DNA of 9,072 nucleotides from Methylotenera sp. (GCA_027487055.1 JAIYEJ010000244.1:1-9072); one strand, 5' to 3'. Counted from the stretch's first letter, positions 1-6,949 are shown. The notes: generated by a model from the sequence alone, not told the origin. Translations and numbers: made by a program.

Positions 1-540
1 CGAGCAGATTTAGTCGATAAATCAAAAGCGCTAGCAGTCGAGTGTGGTTTTAATCGAATGAGTTTCGAGCATTTAAGCGTTGCAGATTCTATGGTTTCAC
101 CCAATATTCCTCAAAAAGTCGACATTGTCACTGCCTTGCATGCTTGCAATACGGCGACCGATGATGCGATTGCCTTTGGATTAAAAAAGCAAGCGCAATT
201 TATGGTGCTGGTGCCATGTTGTCAGGCGGAAGTGGCAGAAGTAATGCGCAAAAATAAAGCGGACTCATTATCTAAAACACCTTTAAGTGAGATTTGGCGC
301 CATCCAATCCATACACGTGAATTTGGCAGTCAACTCACTAATGTGCTTCGCTGTCTGCAGTTAGAAGCTGCTGGCTATCACGTCACGGTCACAGAACTCG
401 TGGGCTGGGAGCATTCTTTGAAGAATGAGTTGATTATTGCTAAATATACTGGGCAGCCACGAAAGAACGCGCGTGAACGATTACAAGCCATTTTGGCAGA
501 ATTTAATTTGCAAGATATGCAGCAGCGTTTTATATTTTAA
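1..540 (+). CDS. SAM-dependent methyltransferase-like protein (Methyltransf_32 type), 5' end outside window
   Basis: The reading frame is open from the first base to the TAA at 538-540, so this is the C-terminal 179 residues of a longer protein; the ATG at 58 is internal and should not be taken as the start. In partial-protein numbering, the visible signatures are LHACNTATDDAI around residues 46-57 and VPCCQAE around residues 71-77. Both are typical of the Methyltransf_32 group (bacterial relatives of GSTCD/METTL25-type proteins), a class I SAM-dependent methyltransferase fold. The SAM-binding glycine loop should lie upstream, outside the window. The substrate cannot be read from the sequence. 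No signal peptide can be judged because the N-terminus is missing, but the family is usually cytoplasmic. A 72-bp gap separates it from the next gene, so it may or may not share that gene's transcript. Family assignment is fairly secure; function beyond a likely methyltransferase is unknown. Confidence 0.8.
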   Translation, partial: RADLVDKSKALAVECGFNRMSFEHLSVADSMVSPNIPQKVDIVTALHACNTATDDAIAFGLKKQAQFMVLVPCCQAEVAEVMRKNKADSLSKTPLSEIWRHPIHTREFGSQLTNVLRCLQLEAAGYHVTVTELVGWEHSLKNELIIAKYTGQPRKNARERLQAILAEFNLQDMQQRFIF

Positions 541-563
541 TAATCTTGTAAGTTATGCTTTAA

Positions 564-592
564 TTCCGACTAAACGTTATTCCGAATATAAA
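564..592 (+). promoter_or_regulatory. Possible sigma70-type promoter ahead of the four-gene cluster
   Basis: A TATAAA hexamer (587-592) lies 17 bp after TTCCGA (564-569), which matches the -35 consensus at only three of six positions. It sits in the 72-bp gap between the methyltransferase gene and the lipase-like gene and would give a very short leader before the ATG at 613. TTCCGA recurs at 580-585, giving a 16-bp direct spacing. The -10 element is reasonable and the -35 is weak, so this is only a candidate. Readthrough from the upstream gene is equally possible, because no terminator-like hairpin is visible in the gap. Confidence 0.25.
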
Positions 593-612
593 AAAAAGGC
601 GCTATCACACTT

Positions 613-2049
613 ATGCTTAGATTAATTTTTAGAGCAATTAAAAAAGGAATTTTTAATAAATACATTTTTATTAGCTTAGTCGTCTGTTTAGCTTTTATTG
701 CAGGTATTTTTTCTAATAAAAAAGTATTTGCCCCAGATTTACACCGTTTGTATATGGAATCGATGATGGTGACTGATCAACCCCCAGTCATTTTTGTTCA
801 TGGTGTCTTAGGGAGTCGTTTAAAGGACACGAAATCCAAAGAAGATATTTGGCCAGGCGCGATTAGTCGTTTGTTTAGCCATGATTATTCAGATGCTGCT
901 TATGAAATAAACCCTAACACGCTTGAACCCAAGCAAAGCAATGCAGTTCCTTACGATATCTTTGATGGTGCAGCTGGACAAGATTTTTATGGAAAAATCG
1001 TCCATACACTGTCAGAAATTGGAGGTTATAAATTGACCAAAATTGGTCAAAAGGTAAACCCTAAGCAAAAACATTATTATGTTTTTTTATATGATTGGCG
1101 CCAGGACAATGTAAAGAGCGCAATTGATTTGGCTGATGTAATTGAGCAAATTCGTATCGATTATAATAACCCAAATTTAAAAGTAGATATTGTCGCGCAT
1201 AGTATGGGCGGCCTCATCACACGCTATTACATCCGCTATGGTAGGCAAGATGTCATTGGTGATAATGATTTTGATAAGAAGGTCACAATGTATGGTGCAG
1301 AGCGTATTCGTCGTGTAATTTTGTTAGGAACGCCGAATTTAGGTTCAATTCGCTCGCTCAGTCTTTTTATTACGGGACTTGATATTGGTGTGAATCAAAT
1401 TGGAACAGAAACTTTGGCCAGCATGCCAAGTTTGTATCAATTGTTTCCTCATGCGCTTAATAATTGGATAGTCACTAGCGAAGGCAAGCCACTAGATCGA
1501 GATTTATATGATGTCAATATTTGGAAAAGTTTTAAATGGTCAATATTCGACCCTAAAGTTAGGCAAAGAGTCCTAGACAAATACGACGACAAAGCAAAAG
1601 CAGAACAACATCTTGCAACTTTTGAGCGTTATTTTGAAAGAAATTTAGAGCGCGCAAGACGCTTTGCTTGGTCTTTAAGTATCGCTACGCCTAAACCAGA
1701 ACCTAAACTGATTGTATTTGGAGGTGGTTGCACATTAACACCTGCCCGTATTTTGGTAGAAGAAGTAGATGGGGAGTCATTGATTAGAATGAATCCAAGT
1801 GATGTATCGCAACCTGTTGCTGGGGTTGATTACGACGCACTGCTTTTAGAGCCAGGTGATGGGTCAGTGACAAAAGCCTCACTTTTAGGCCGTAATGTGC
1901 TTGACCCAAGTGTGCAGCGTCACAAATATATCCACTTGCCGATTGAACAATCATTCTTTCTTTGCGAATCGCACGAGAGTTTAACGGGCAATTTGAACTT
2001 TCAGGATAACTTACTCAATACCTTACTTTCCAGAGACATGATTCAATAG
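613..2049 (+). CDS. LCAT-like alpha/beta hydrolase (lipase/acyltransferase), membrane-anchored
   Basis: This 478-residue protein resembles the lecithin:cholesterol acyltransferase family of alpha/beta hydrolases, which cleave or transfer acyl chains from lipids. Residues 17-33 form a hydrophobic segment after a Lys/Arg-rich start, so it is an N-terminal anchor or uncleaved signal that places the enzyme in the periplasm. There is no lipobox. Residues 57-68 (PPVIFVHGVLGS) carry the oxyanion-hole HG. AHSMGG at 195-200 is the nucleophile elbow, with Ser197 as nucleophile. GDGSVT has the likely catalytic Asp416, and SHESL supplies the likely His454. The order Ser-Asp-His and the length suit the LCAT family. 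A charged stretch around residues 300-360 may be a lid or insertion. The start ATG is preceded by an A-rich run with AAGG about 13 bp upstream, so the ribosome site is weak. It is the first of four closely spaced genes. The substrate (phospholipid, triglyceride or another ester) is not determined. The hydrolase call is strong; lipase versus acyltransferase is open. Confidence 0.85.
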   Translation: MLRLIFRAIKKGIFNKYIFISLVVCLAFIAGIFSNKKVFAPDLHRLYMESMMVTDQPPVIFVHGVLGSRLKDTKSKEDIWPGAISRLFSHDYSDAAYEINPNTLEPKQSNAVPYDIFDGAAGQDFYGKIVHTLSEIGGYKLTKIGQKVNPKQKHYYVFLYDWRQDNVKSAIDLADVIEQIRIDYNNPNLKVDIVAHSMGGLITRYYIRYGRQDVIGDNDFDKKVTMYGAERIRRVILLGTPNLGSIRSLSLFITGLDIGVNQIGTETLASMPSLYQLFPHALNNWIVTSEGKPLDRDLYDVNIWKSFKWSIFDPKVRQRVLDKYDDKAKAEQHLATFERYFERNLERARRFAWSLSIATPKPEPKLIVFGGGCTLTPARILVEEVDGESLIRMNPSDVSQPVAGVDYDALLLEPGDGSVTKASLLGRNVLDPSVQRHKYIHLPIEQSFFLCESHESLTGNLNFQDNLLNTLLSRDMIQ

Positions 2050-2052
2050 GAG
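2048..2052 (+). promoter_or_regulatory. Ribosome binding site AGGAG that sets the cytochrome start
   Basis: AGGAG overlaps the TAG stop of the lipase-like gene (2047-2049). It lies 3 bp before ATG 2056 and 6 bp before ATG 2059. The in-frame TTG at 2053 abuts it directly and cannot be a sensible start. The 6-bp spacing favours ATG 2059. The overlap of stop codon and ribosome site suggests translational coupling of the two genes. Confidence 0.75.
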
Positions 2053-2058
2053 TTGATG

Positions 2059-3753
2059 ATGCAGTTCGGAAAAAAACCAGGAGTTTTGTTACTGATTTTG
2101 TTTGCTTTCATGCCACACGCCTTATGGGCAGAAACCAAAAATAATCATTTATACTTGGAGCAAAACTGGACTGAAGATGAGCGCCAATATTTTTATTTTG
2201 CCAATCAAGGTTCAAGCTTATTGCCATATGATTTTTTCTTGTATCTAGAGCAAGCGAATAATAAAGAGTTCTTTCGTAGTAATGAAAATATTCTGCGTTA
2301 CGGTTTAATTGCCGCACCCAAAAGCAAAGCTAACCCTGACGGGTTGCCAATCGGTTTTGCACGAAATAAGGACGCTGTTGGTCCAACCTGCGCGGCTTGC
2401 CACACGCAACAAATTAACTATCAAAACTCCATCATGATGATTGATGGTGCACAATCATTTTTTGATTTACAGAAGTTTTTGAGTGAGCTCACTTCTTCTA
2501 TGAAGGCCACATTAGATGATGCTGAAAAGTTTGTACGTTTTCAAGAGCGCGTTTTAGGAAAAAATACGAGTGAATCTAAAAAAATAAAATTAAAAAAATT
2601 ACTTAAGAAAGAGTATGAAAGGCGTATGGCCTATGATGTTGCTAATCATACTGAGTTGGCTTATGGCTATGCTAGGCTTGATGCATTTGGTTCTATACTC
2701 AATCAAGCGCTCATTGCGACAGGTGAAAAAAACAATACTAACCCACCCAATGCGCCGACCAGTGTGCCCTATATTTGGGATACACCACAGCACGATTATG
2801 TTGAGTGGAATGGTTCACAATCTAATTCGAATATAGGTGCCTTTGCGCGGAATATTGGCGAAGTGATAGGCGTGTTTGGCGAAGTCGAGACTAATACAAC
2901 GCATTGGTTGGGTTTGATTGATGGCGGTTTTAAATCGTCCATCCAAACATCTGAATTACGCAAACTTGAAAAAGTGGTTGCTAAATTACATTCGCCTGTT
3001 TGGCCTGTGCAGTTGCCAAAGGTCAATCAGGCCTTAGCCAAAAAGGGACGGGTATTGTATGAACAACATTGCATTGCATGCCATGTTGATATCAATAGCA
3101 AAGACCCAAAACGCATGATTCAAGTGCGCATGAGTACGTTGGAGCAAGTGCAAACTGACCCAATGATGGCGAAGAATGCGATTTTGAATAAAGGAAAATC
3201 TGGCAAGTTTGAGGGTTTGCCTCGGTATTATGTCGCAGGTGACCCGCTACCTAAAGTGGCACCAGCAATCGATATTGCTAACCATTTAATGGTGGGAGTG
3301 ATTAAAAATAATCCGCTGCAAGCTTATTTAGCACAAAAAGATGCCAACTCGTTTGGGCATGGTAATGAAATTCATCCACCTAAATACGTGGACGGAAAAA
3401 TCATCAAAACAGGTGAAGAGGTATCGCAAAAAGCCTTGCTTGCTTATAAAGCAAGACCTTTAAATGGTGTATGGTCAAGTGCACCATTTTTGCATAATGG
3501 CTCAGTGCCTAATTTATATCAATTGCTATTACCTGCTAAGGACCGCGTGAAAAAGTTTTACATGGGTTCAATGGAGTTTGATCCTAAAAATGTAGGTTAT
3601 GACACGATTCAAGTAAAGGAATCATTTTTATTCGATACCTCGTTAGCAGGTAATAGTAATTCAGGACATGAGTATGGTGCTGGTTATGGAGGCTTACCTG
3701 CCTTAACAGATGAAGAGCGTTGGCAATTAATTGAATATATTAAAACACTATAA
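2059..3753 (+). CDS. Periplasmic di-heme cytochrome c of the RoxA-like / di-heme oxygenase-peroxidase type
   Basis: Predicted 564-residue exported protein; residues are numbered from ATG 2059, chosen by the AGGAG spacing. A signal peptide occupies about residues 1-24 and ends at ALWA before ETKN. Two c-type haem sites are visible: CAACH at 111-115 and CIACH at 338-342. Between them lies a Trp-rich stretch with IWDTPQHDYVEWNGS (Trp240, Trp250) followed by ARNIGEVIGVFG. The C-terminal part has ARPLNGVWSSAPFLHNGSVP and then a GNSNSGHEYG segment whose His537 could be a distal ligand of the second haem. This layout matches the RoxA/RoxB rubber oxygenase family more closely than short bacterial cytochrome c peroxidases of about 330 residues. 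Related di-heme proteins in Pseudomonas aeruginosa (PA2077/PA2078) oxygenate oleic acid, so the substrate may be a fatty acyl chain, a polyisoprenoid or another alkene. It sits between a lipase-like and an acyltransferase gene. The haem protein call is very strong; the oxygenase substrate is inferred. Confidence 0.88.
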   Translation: MQFGKKPGVLLLILFAFMPHALWAETKNNHLYLEQNWTEDERQYFYFANQGSSLLPYDFFLYLEQANNKEFFRSNENILRYGLIAAPKSKANPDGLPIGFARNKDAVGPTCAACHTQQINYQNSIMMIDGAQSFFDLQKFLSELTSSMKATLDDAEKFVRFQERVLGKNTSESKKIKLKKLLKKEYERRMAYDVANHTELAYGYARLDAFGSILNQALIATGEKNNTNPPNAPTSVPYIWDTPQHDYVEWNGSQSNSNIGAFARNIGEVIGVFGEVETNTTHWLGLIDGGFKSSIQTSELRKLEKVVAKLHSPVWPVQLPKVNQALAKKGRVLYEQHCIACHVDINSKDPKRMIQVRMSTLEQVQTDPMMAKNAILNKGKSGKFEGLPRYYVAGDPLPKVAPAIDIANHLMVGVIKNNPLQAYLAQKDANSFGHGNEIHPPKYVDGKIIKTGEEVSQKALLAYKARPLNGVWSSAPFLHNGSVPNLYQLLLPAKDRVKKFYMGSMEFDPKNVGYDTIQVKESFLFDTSLAGNSNSGHEYGAGYGGLPALTDEERWQLIEYIKTL

Positions 3754-3795
3754 ATTTCACGTTGCAAATGTCAGTACAAAACATGGGAAGTCAAA

Positions 3796-5076
3796 ATGAC
3801 TACAGATGTCGCAATGACAAAAAGCGCATGGCAAAAAGCGTTTTCGTTTAAAGAAAATTTCCAGTCTATTTATCAGCGCCGTGCTAGTAACTTTGCGCCG
3901 ATTGATGGTATTCGCGCTTTATCTATTTTATTGGTATTGGTGTATCACACATTTTTAGTCTACGACATTTCAAACCCACATGAAACCGTTGCCAGCATTT
4001 TAGAAAAACTAGGGTGGGCTTGGACATGGGCATGGAATGGCGACAAAGGGGTAGATGTGTTTTTTGTGATGAGTGGTTTTTTGATTTCGGGTATTTTGTT
4101 GCGGCAATACTCAAAAGAAGGACACTTAAATCTCAAAAACTTTTATATTCGTCGTTATTTGCGCTTAACGCCTGCTTATTATTTTATGCTAACTATGTAT
4201 TGGCTGCTATCAGCAACAAATAGTGAAATGATTTGGGCAAACTATTTGTATGTGAGTAATTTTATTCCTTACGAAAAGCAAGCTGCCGCTTGGACATGGA
4301 GTTTGGCGGTTGAAGAGCAGTTTTACTTTATCTACCCTTTGATTCTTATAGCGATTTTAAAATGGTCTAAAAGCCCTGGCTTGGTTTTGGTATGGCTATT
4401 TTTTATCTCAATCGCGCTGAATACGGGCATCCTACTTAACGATGATATTGTTCGCAATACACCTAGTAGTGCAATTTACACCAGTGATGCCTTTTATCAT
4501 CACTTTGTGACGGTAATGTATGACAACTTGCATACACGCTTTGGAGGCTTAGTCGTTGGTTGTTTGGCGGCTTATGCAATGCACTATCATCAAGTGAAGT
4601 TGACGCAAGTGGCTAACTCAAGGTTGGGGGTTGCACTCACTTTTTTTGGAGTGGTTATGATGATGTTTTTTATGGTGTTCCCAGCATTTTCACCTGCTTA
4701 CGATGCCCATCAAACCATGCATAATTTGTATTATATTTTCAATCACACCTTATTTTCAGTGGGGGTAGGCATCTTGATTATTGCCATGTTGCTACAGAAG
4801 CATTGGCTTGCCAACGCATTTAACAGGTTCTTTTCGTTGCCTTTTTGGTACCCCATCGCTAGTCTTTCCTATTCACTATACTTAATTCATTTAGTCGTGA
4901 TGATTTTGGTGATTCCCGCTATGGTGAACTTAACCATGACTATGCCAGCACAATACTCTTGGTCTATGGGTCAAATATTGTTGTATGGTTTTATTGTGAG
5001 TAGCGTATTGAGCTTCGTGATTGCAACGATGATGTACTTGTTTATAGAGAAACCTGTCATGAACTTAAGACGATAA
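3796..5076 (+). CDS. Acyltransferase-3 family integral membrane protein
   Basis: This 426-residue polytopic membrane protein has roughly ten hydrophobic segments by eye and a soluble N-terminal tail of about 35 residues. It belongs to the acyltransferase-3 (OafA/NodX-like) family, which moves acyl groups across the inner membrane onto sugars or other acceptors. The diagnostic RX10H signature is exact: Arg40 in DGIRALS and His51 in VYHTF. Further family marks are GDKGVDVFFVMSGFLISG, FYIRRYLRLTPAYYF starting at residue 116, and WSLAVEEQFYFIYP with Trp168 and Glu173/Glu174. The protein ends after the membrane domain with EKPVMNLRR, so the periplasmic SGNH domain of OafA/B-type fusions is absent. 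The start ATG 3796 follows GGGAAG (3785-3790) by 5 bp; an alternative ATG at 3814 has no clear ribosome site. The gap from the cytochrome gene is 42 bp and the gap to the catalase-like gene is 5 bp. Family assignment is secure; donor and acceptor are unknown. Confidence 0.9.
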   Translation: MTTDVAMTKSAWQKAFSFKENFQSIYQRRASNFAPIDGIRALSILLVLVYHTFLVYDISNPHETVASILEKLGWAWTWAWNGDKGVDVFFVMSGFLISGILLRQYSKEGHLNLKNFYIRRYLRLTPAYYFMLTMYWLLSATNSEMIWANYLYVSNFIPYEKQAAAWTWSLAVEEQFYFIYPLILIAILKWSKSPGLVLVWLFFISIALNTGILLNDDIVRNTPSSAIYTSDAFYHHFVTVMYDNLHTRFGGLVVGCLAAYAMHYHQVKLTQVANSRLGVALTFFGVVMMMFFMVFPAFSPAYDAHQTMHNLYYIFNHTLFSVGVGILIIAMLLQKHWLANAFNRFFSLPFWYPIASLSYSLYLIHLVVMILVIPAMVNLTMTMPAQYSWSMGQILLYGFIVSSVLSFVIATMMYLFIEKPVMNLRR

Positions 5077-5081
5077 ATAGG

Positions 5082-6170
5082 ATGAAAACTCTCAAAAATC
5101 TTTTGATTGGTTTTGTCATCATCTTAGCGTTGTTGGCCGCCTTCATTGCTTACCACCTACAAACGCATGCTGTTGTTACTACCGAAGAAGTGGTTCCGGC
5201 GGGTGAGCAAGAACAAGTTCAAATGGCCGCCAAACAGGCAGAAGTCATTGTGGAAGGACTCAAAACTAGCTATGCCGCGCGCGGTGTGCATGCTAAAGGC
5301 CATGCTTGTGTTAAAGCATATGTGGATGTGAAGACAGACATTGCAACGCAATTGCAACATGGTGTATTTGCCAAACCAAGCACTCGTTATAAATCGTGGA
5401 TACGCTTTTCAAATAGCGGTTCTAATATGGCTAATGCTGATGACCGTGCAAAGGATGCTCGCGGTATGGCGATTAAATTGCTCAATGTGGGCGAAAATTT
5501 AAACCACGGTAACACGCAAGATTTTATTGCACATAACAGCCCTGCGTTTTTTGTGACCAGTGTCAATGACTACAATCAATTTGTCGCCACCAAAGGTGAT
5601 CCTTTGTATTTTATACAAGGCTACAATCCTTTTAAATGGCGCTTACGCGAGCTCTGGCAACTTGTCACTGCTTATGCACCACCACCAAAAAGCCCACTGT
5701 GGACGCAGTATTTTAGTAACACAGCCTACAAGTTAGGTCCAAATAATATTAAATTTATGATTCAATCGTGCGAAGAGCCCAAAACTTCAGAGGCAACTAA
5801 AACGGATGATGCAGATTTTTTAAAACACACTTTAAGTGCGGAACTGGCTGATACTGATGCATGTATGCAATTATTGGTGCAAGTGCAGGATGCTAATAAG
5901 CAAATGCCGATAGAAGACGCAACAGTATTATGGAAAGAAAATGAATCACCATTTATGCAGGTTGCAACAATTACCATTTTAAAGCAAAAGTTTGATACGC
6001 CAGAACAACAGCAGTATTGCGAGAATTTATCATTTTCTCCTTGGAACGCACTAGAAGCGCATAAGCCGATTGGTGCACTAAACCGTGCACGCAAATTAGT
6101 ATATGAAGCAAGTTCAAACTTAAGGCATCAGATAAATAAAACTGAAATTCCACGAAACTTGGACTGGTAG
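5082..6170 (+). CDS. Membrane-anchored mini-catalase-like haem protein (catalase-related, y4iL-like)
   Basis: This 362-residue protein is much shorter than true catalases (about 480-750 residues) but keeps the catalase haem pocket. Visible marks are GVHAKG with distal His70, WIRFSNSG (catalase RFS), DARGMAIKL (catalase DPRGFAVKF), QDFIAHNSPAFF with distal Asn152, and RKLVY with Arg337 and the proximal haem-ligand Tyr341 in RxxxY spacing. Val69 precedes the distal His as in catalases, whereas coral allene oxide synthase has Thr there. Residues 7-24 form a hydrophobic segment after a basic start, giving a signal anchor or signal peptide and a periplasmic catalytic domain. Likely chemistry is peroxidase-like or fatty-acid-hydroperoxide handling; classical catalase activity cannot be excluded. 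It starts 5 bp after the acyltransferase stop. AGG touches the ATG and no well-spaced ribosome site is visible, so coupled translation is likely. It is the last gene of the cluster. Family call is strong; reaction is inferred. Confidence 0.87.
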   Translation: MKTLKNLLIGFVIILALLAAFIAYHLQTHAVVTTEEVVPAGEQEQVQMAAKQAEVIVEGLKTSYAARGVHAKGHACVKAYVDVKTDIATQLQHGVFAKPSTRYKSWIRFSNSGSNMANADDRAKDARGMAIKLLNVGENLNHGNTQDFIAHNSPAFFVTSVNDYNQFVATKGDPLYFIQGYNPFKWRLRELWQLVTAYAPPPKSPLWTQYFSNTAYKLGPNNIKFMIQSCEEPKTSEATKTDDADFLKHTLSAELADTDACMQLLVQVQDANKQMPIEDATVLWKENESPFMQVATITILKQKFDTPEQQQYCENLSFSPWNALEAHKPIGALNRARKLVYEASSNLRHQINKTEIPRNLDW

Positions 6171-6296
6171 CATTAAGTACAAATAATTCATTATGCGTTT
6201 AAACTATTCAATACAACATATGGCAGTTTGAAAGAGAAACAAGTTAAAACTGACGCTTTATAACCCGCATAAATTTTGGAATGCAGGACATTAGTA

Positions 6297-6704
6297 TTAA
6301 TGTTTACTTCGCCAATCAAATACAACTTTACCTGTTGAAGCGCTTACGCCACTGAGTAACGTACCCCAAGTCATGTCGATTAAGGACATTCCAATTGGCC
6401 AATCTTTGAGCAAGGCTAAATTTGTTAAATCGTAACTTGCATAGATAAAAAAACCAAACATTGCGCCTGCCAAAAAAGTAGATTTAATGCCTTTGGTTTG
6501 TATATTAGGTTTAACGGCATACCATATCAAGCCAAACACAAACACAAAATAAAACAATGCCGCATAAAGCAAATTAGGCTCTACCGCCATTAAATGCCCA
6601 ATACCGTTCGCGTAAATAGGTTTTGCCAATTGGCTTAACCAAATTAAGTCGAGCAAAAACATCACAATCATGCTGGAAAAATAGGCGGGGATTAATTTTT
6701 TCAT
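6297..6704 (-). CDS. DUF2177 family small membrane protein
   Basis: This minus-strand gene encodes 135 residues with about four transmembrane segments, near residues 5-27, 43-62, 75-95 and 103-122. The pattern of an early DLIWLSQL, a central ALFYFVFVFGLIWYAV and a late KDWPIGMSLIDMTWG fits the DUF2177 family, whose function is not established. The length matches the family. The start is supported by GGAG 8 bases upstream of the ATG on the minus strand. It converges with the catalase-like gene across 126 bp and diverges from the secreted nuclease gene, so it appears to be a single-gene unit. Inner membrane location is expected. Any role in lipid or envelope biology would be guesswork. Confidence 0.83.
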   Translation of the reverse strand: MKKLIPAYFSSMIVMFLLDLIWLSQLAKPIYANGIGHLMAVEPNLLYAALFYFVFVFGLIWYAVKPNIQTKGIKSTFLAGAMFGFFIYASYDLTNLALLKDWPIGMSLIDMTWGTLLSGVSASTGKVVFDWRSKH

Positions 6705-6712
6705 ATCAGAAA

Positions 6713-6716
6713 CTCC
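6713..6716 (-). promoter_or_regulatory. Ribosome binding site of the DUF2177 gene
   Basis: CTCC on the plus strand reads GGAG on the minus strand, 8 bases before the ATG at 6704-6702. The spacing is normal and supports the chosen start. Confidence 0.7.
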
Positions 6717-6758
6717 GTTAAGTTTTTAAATTATTACCAAATTAAATTTGATGCTAAA

Positions 6759-6785
6759 TCATTTGTGTCATTTATATCATTCATA
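6759..6785. repeat. Three degenerate tandem 9-base direct repeats
   Basis: TCATTTGTG, TCATTTATA and TCATTCATA follow each other without gaps. All share TCATT, and neighbouring copies differ at one or two positions. The block lies 55-81 bases upstream of the DUF2177 start. It could be a regulator-binding iteron or a chance product of AT-rich sequence. Confidence 0.45.
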
Positions 6786-6901
6786 TTGCAATTAAGCCCT
6801 TTAAATATGGCAATTATCGTTGACTATCAGCAAGCATAAGTTCAAATTTATTAGTCTTAACGGATTATAGATTGTTACATAATTAAGATTAGTAATTTCA
6901 A

Positions 6902-6914
6902 ATTCATCATGAAT
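6902..6914. promoter_or_regulatory. Small dyad ATTCA-N3-TGAAT, possible operator
   Basis: A perfect 5-base inverted repeat with a 3-base centre, about 120 bp before the nuclease start. It shares its TTCA/TGAA half-sites with the dyad at 6950-6963. It could bind a dimeric regulator, but short dyads arise easily in AT-rich DNA. Confidence 0.25.
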
Positions 6915-6949
6915 GCTTAGTCCATCAAGACTATCTTTTCTTTAGCAAT

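Noticed and set aside
58..540. Start of the methyltransferase gene at ATG 58
   Set aside because: The same frame is open back to base 1, and the family needs an N-terminal SAM-binding part, so ATG 58 is an internal methionine.
2599..3026. Minus- and plus-strand short frames inside the cytochrome gene
   Set aside because: They overlap a gene with two CXXCH motifs and conserved segments; their translations show no recognisable domain.
3818..3840. 9-base direct repeat CAAAAAGCG
   Set aside because: The two copies lie within the N-terminal coding sequence of the acyltransferase and are explained by similar Lys/Ser/Ala codons.
5762..6094. Minus-strand open frame of 110 codons inside the catalase-like gene
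   Set aside because: It is Cys/Ser-rich with no family resemblance, lies fully antisense to a gene with clear haem-pocket motifs, and has no ribosome site that stands out.
6171..6296. Bidirectional terminator between the convergent genes
   Set aside because: The only inverted repeats are weak: TTATGCG/CGCATAA with a loop of about 68 bases, and CAGTTT/AAACTG with a 17-base loop. There is no GC-rich stem with a T-run, so no terminator is called.
6765..6782. Pho box upstream of the DUF2177 or nuclease gene
   Set aside because: GTGTCAT matches the first half-site at six of seven positions, but the second half-site 11 bases on is poor.
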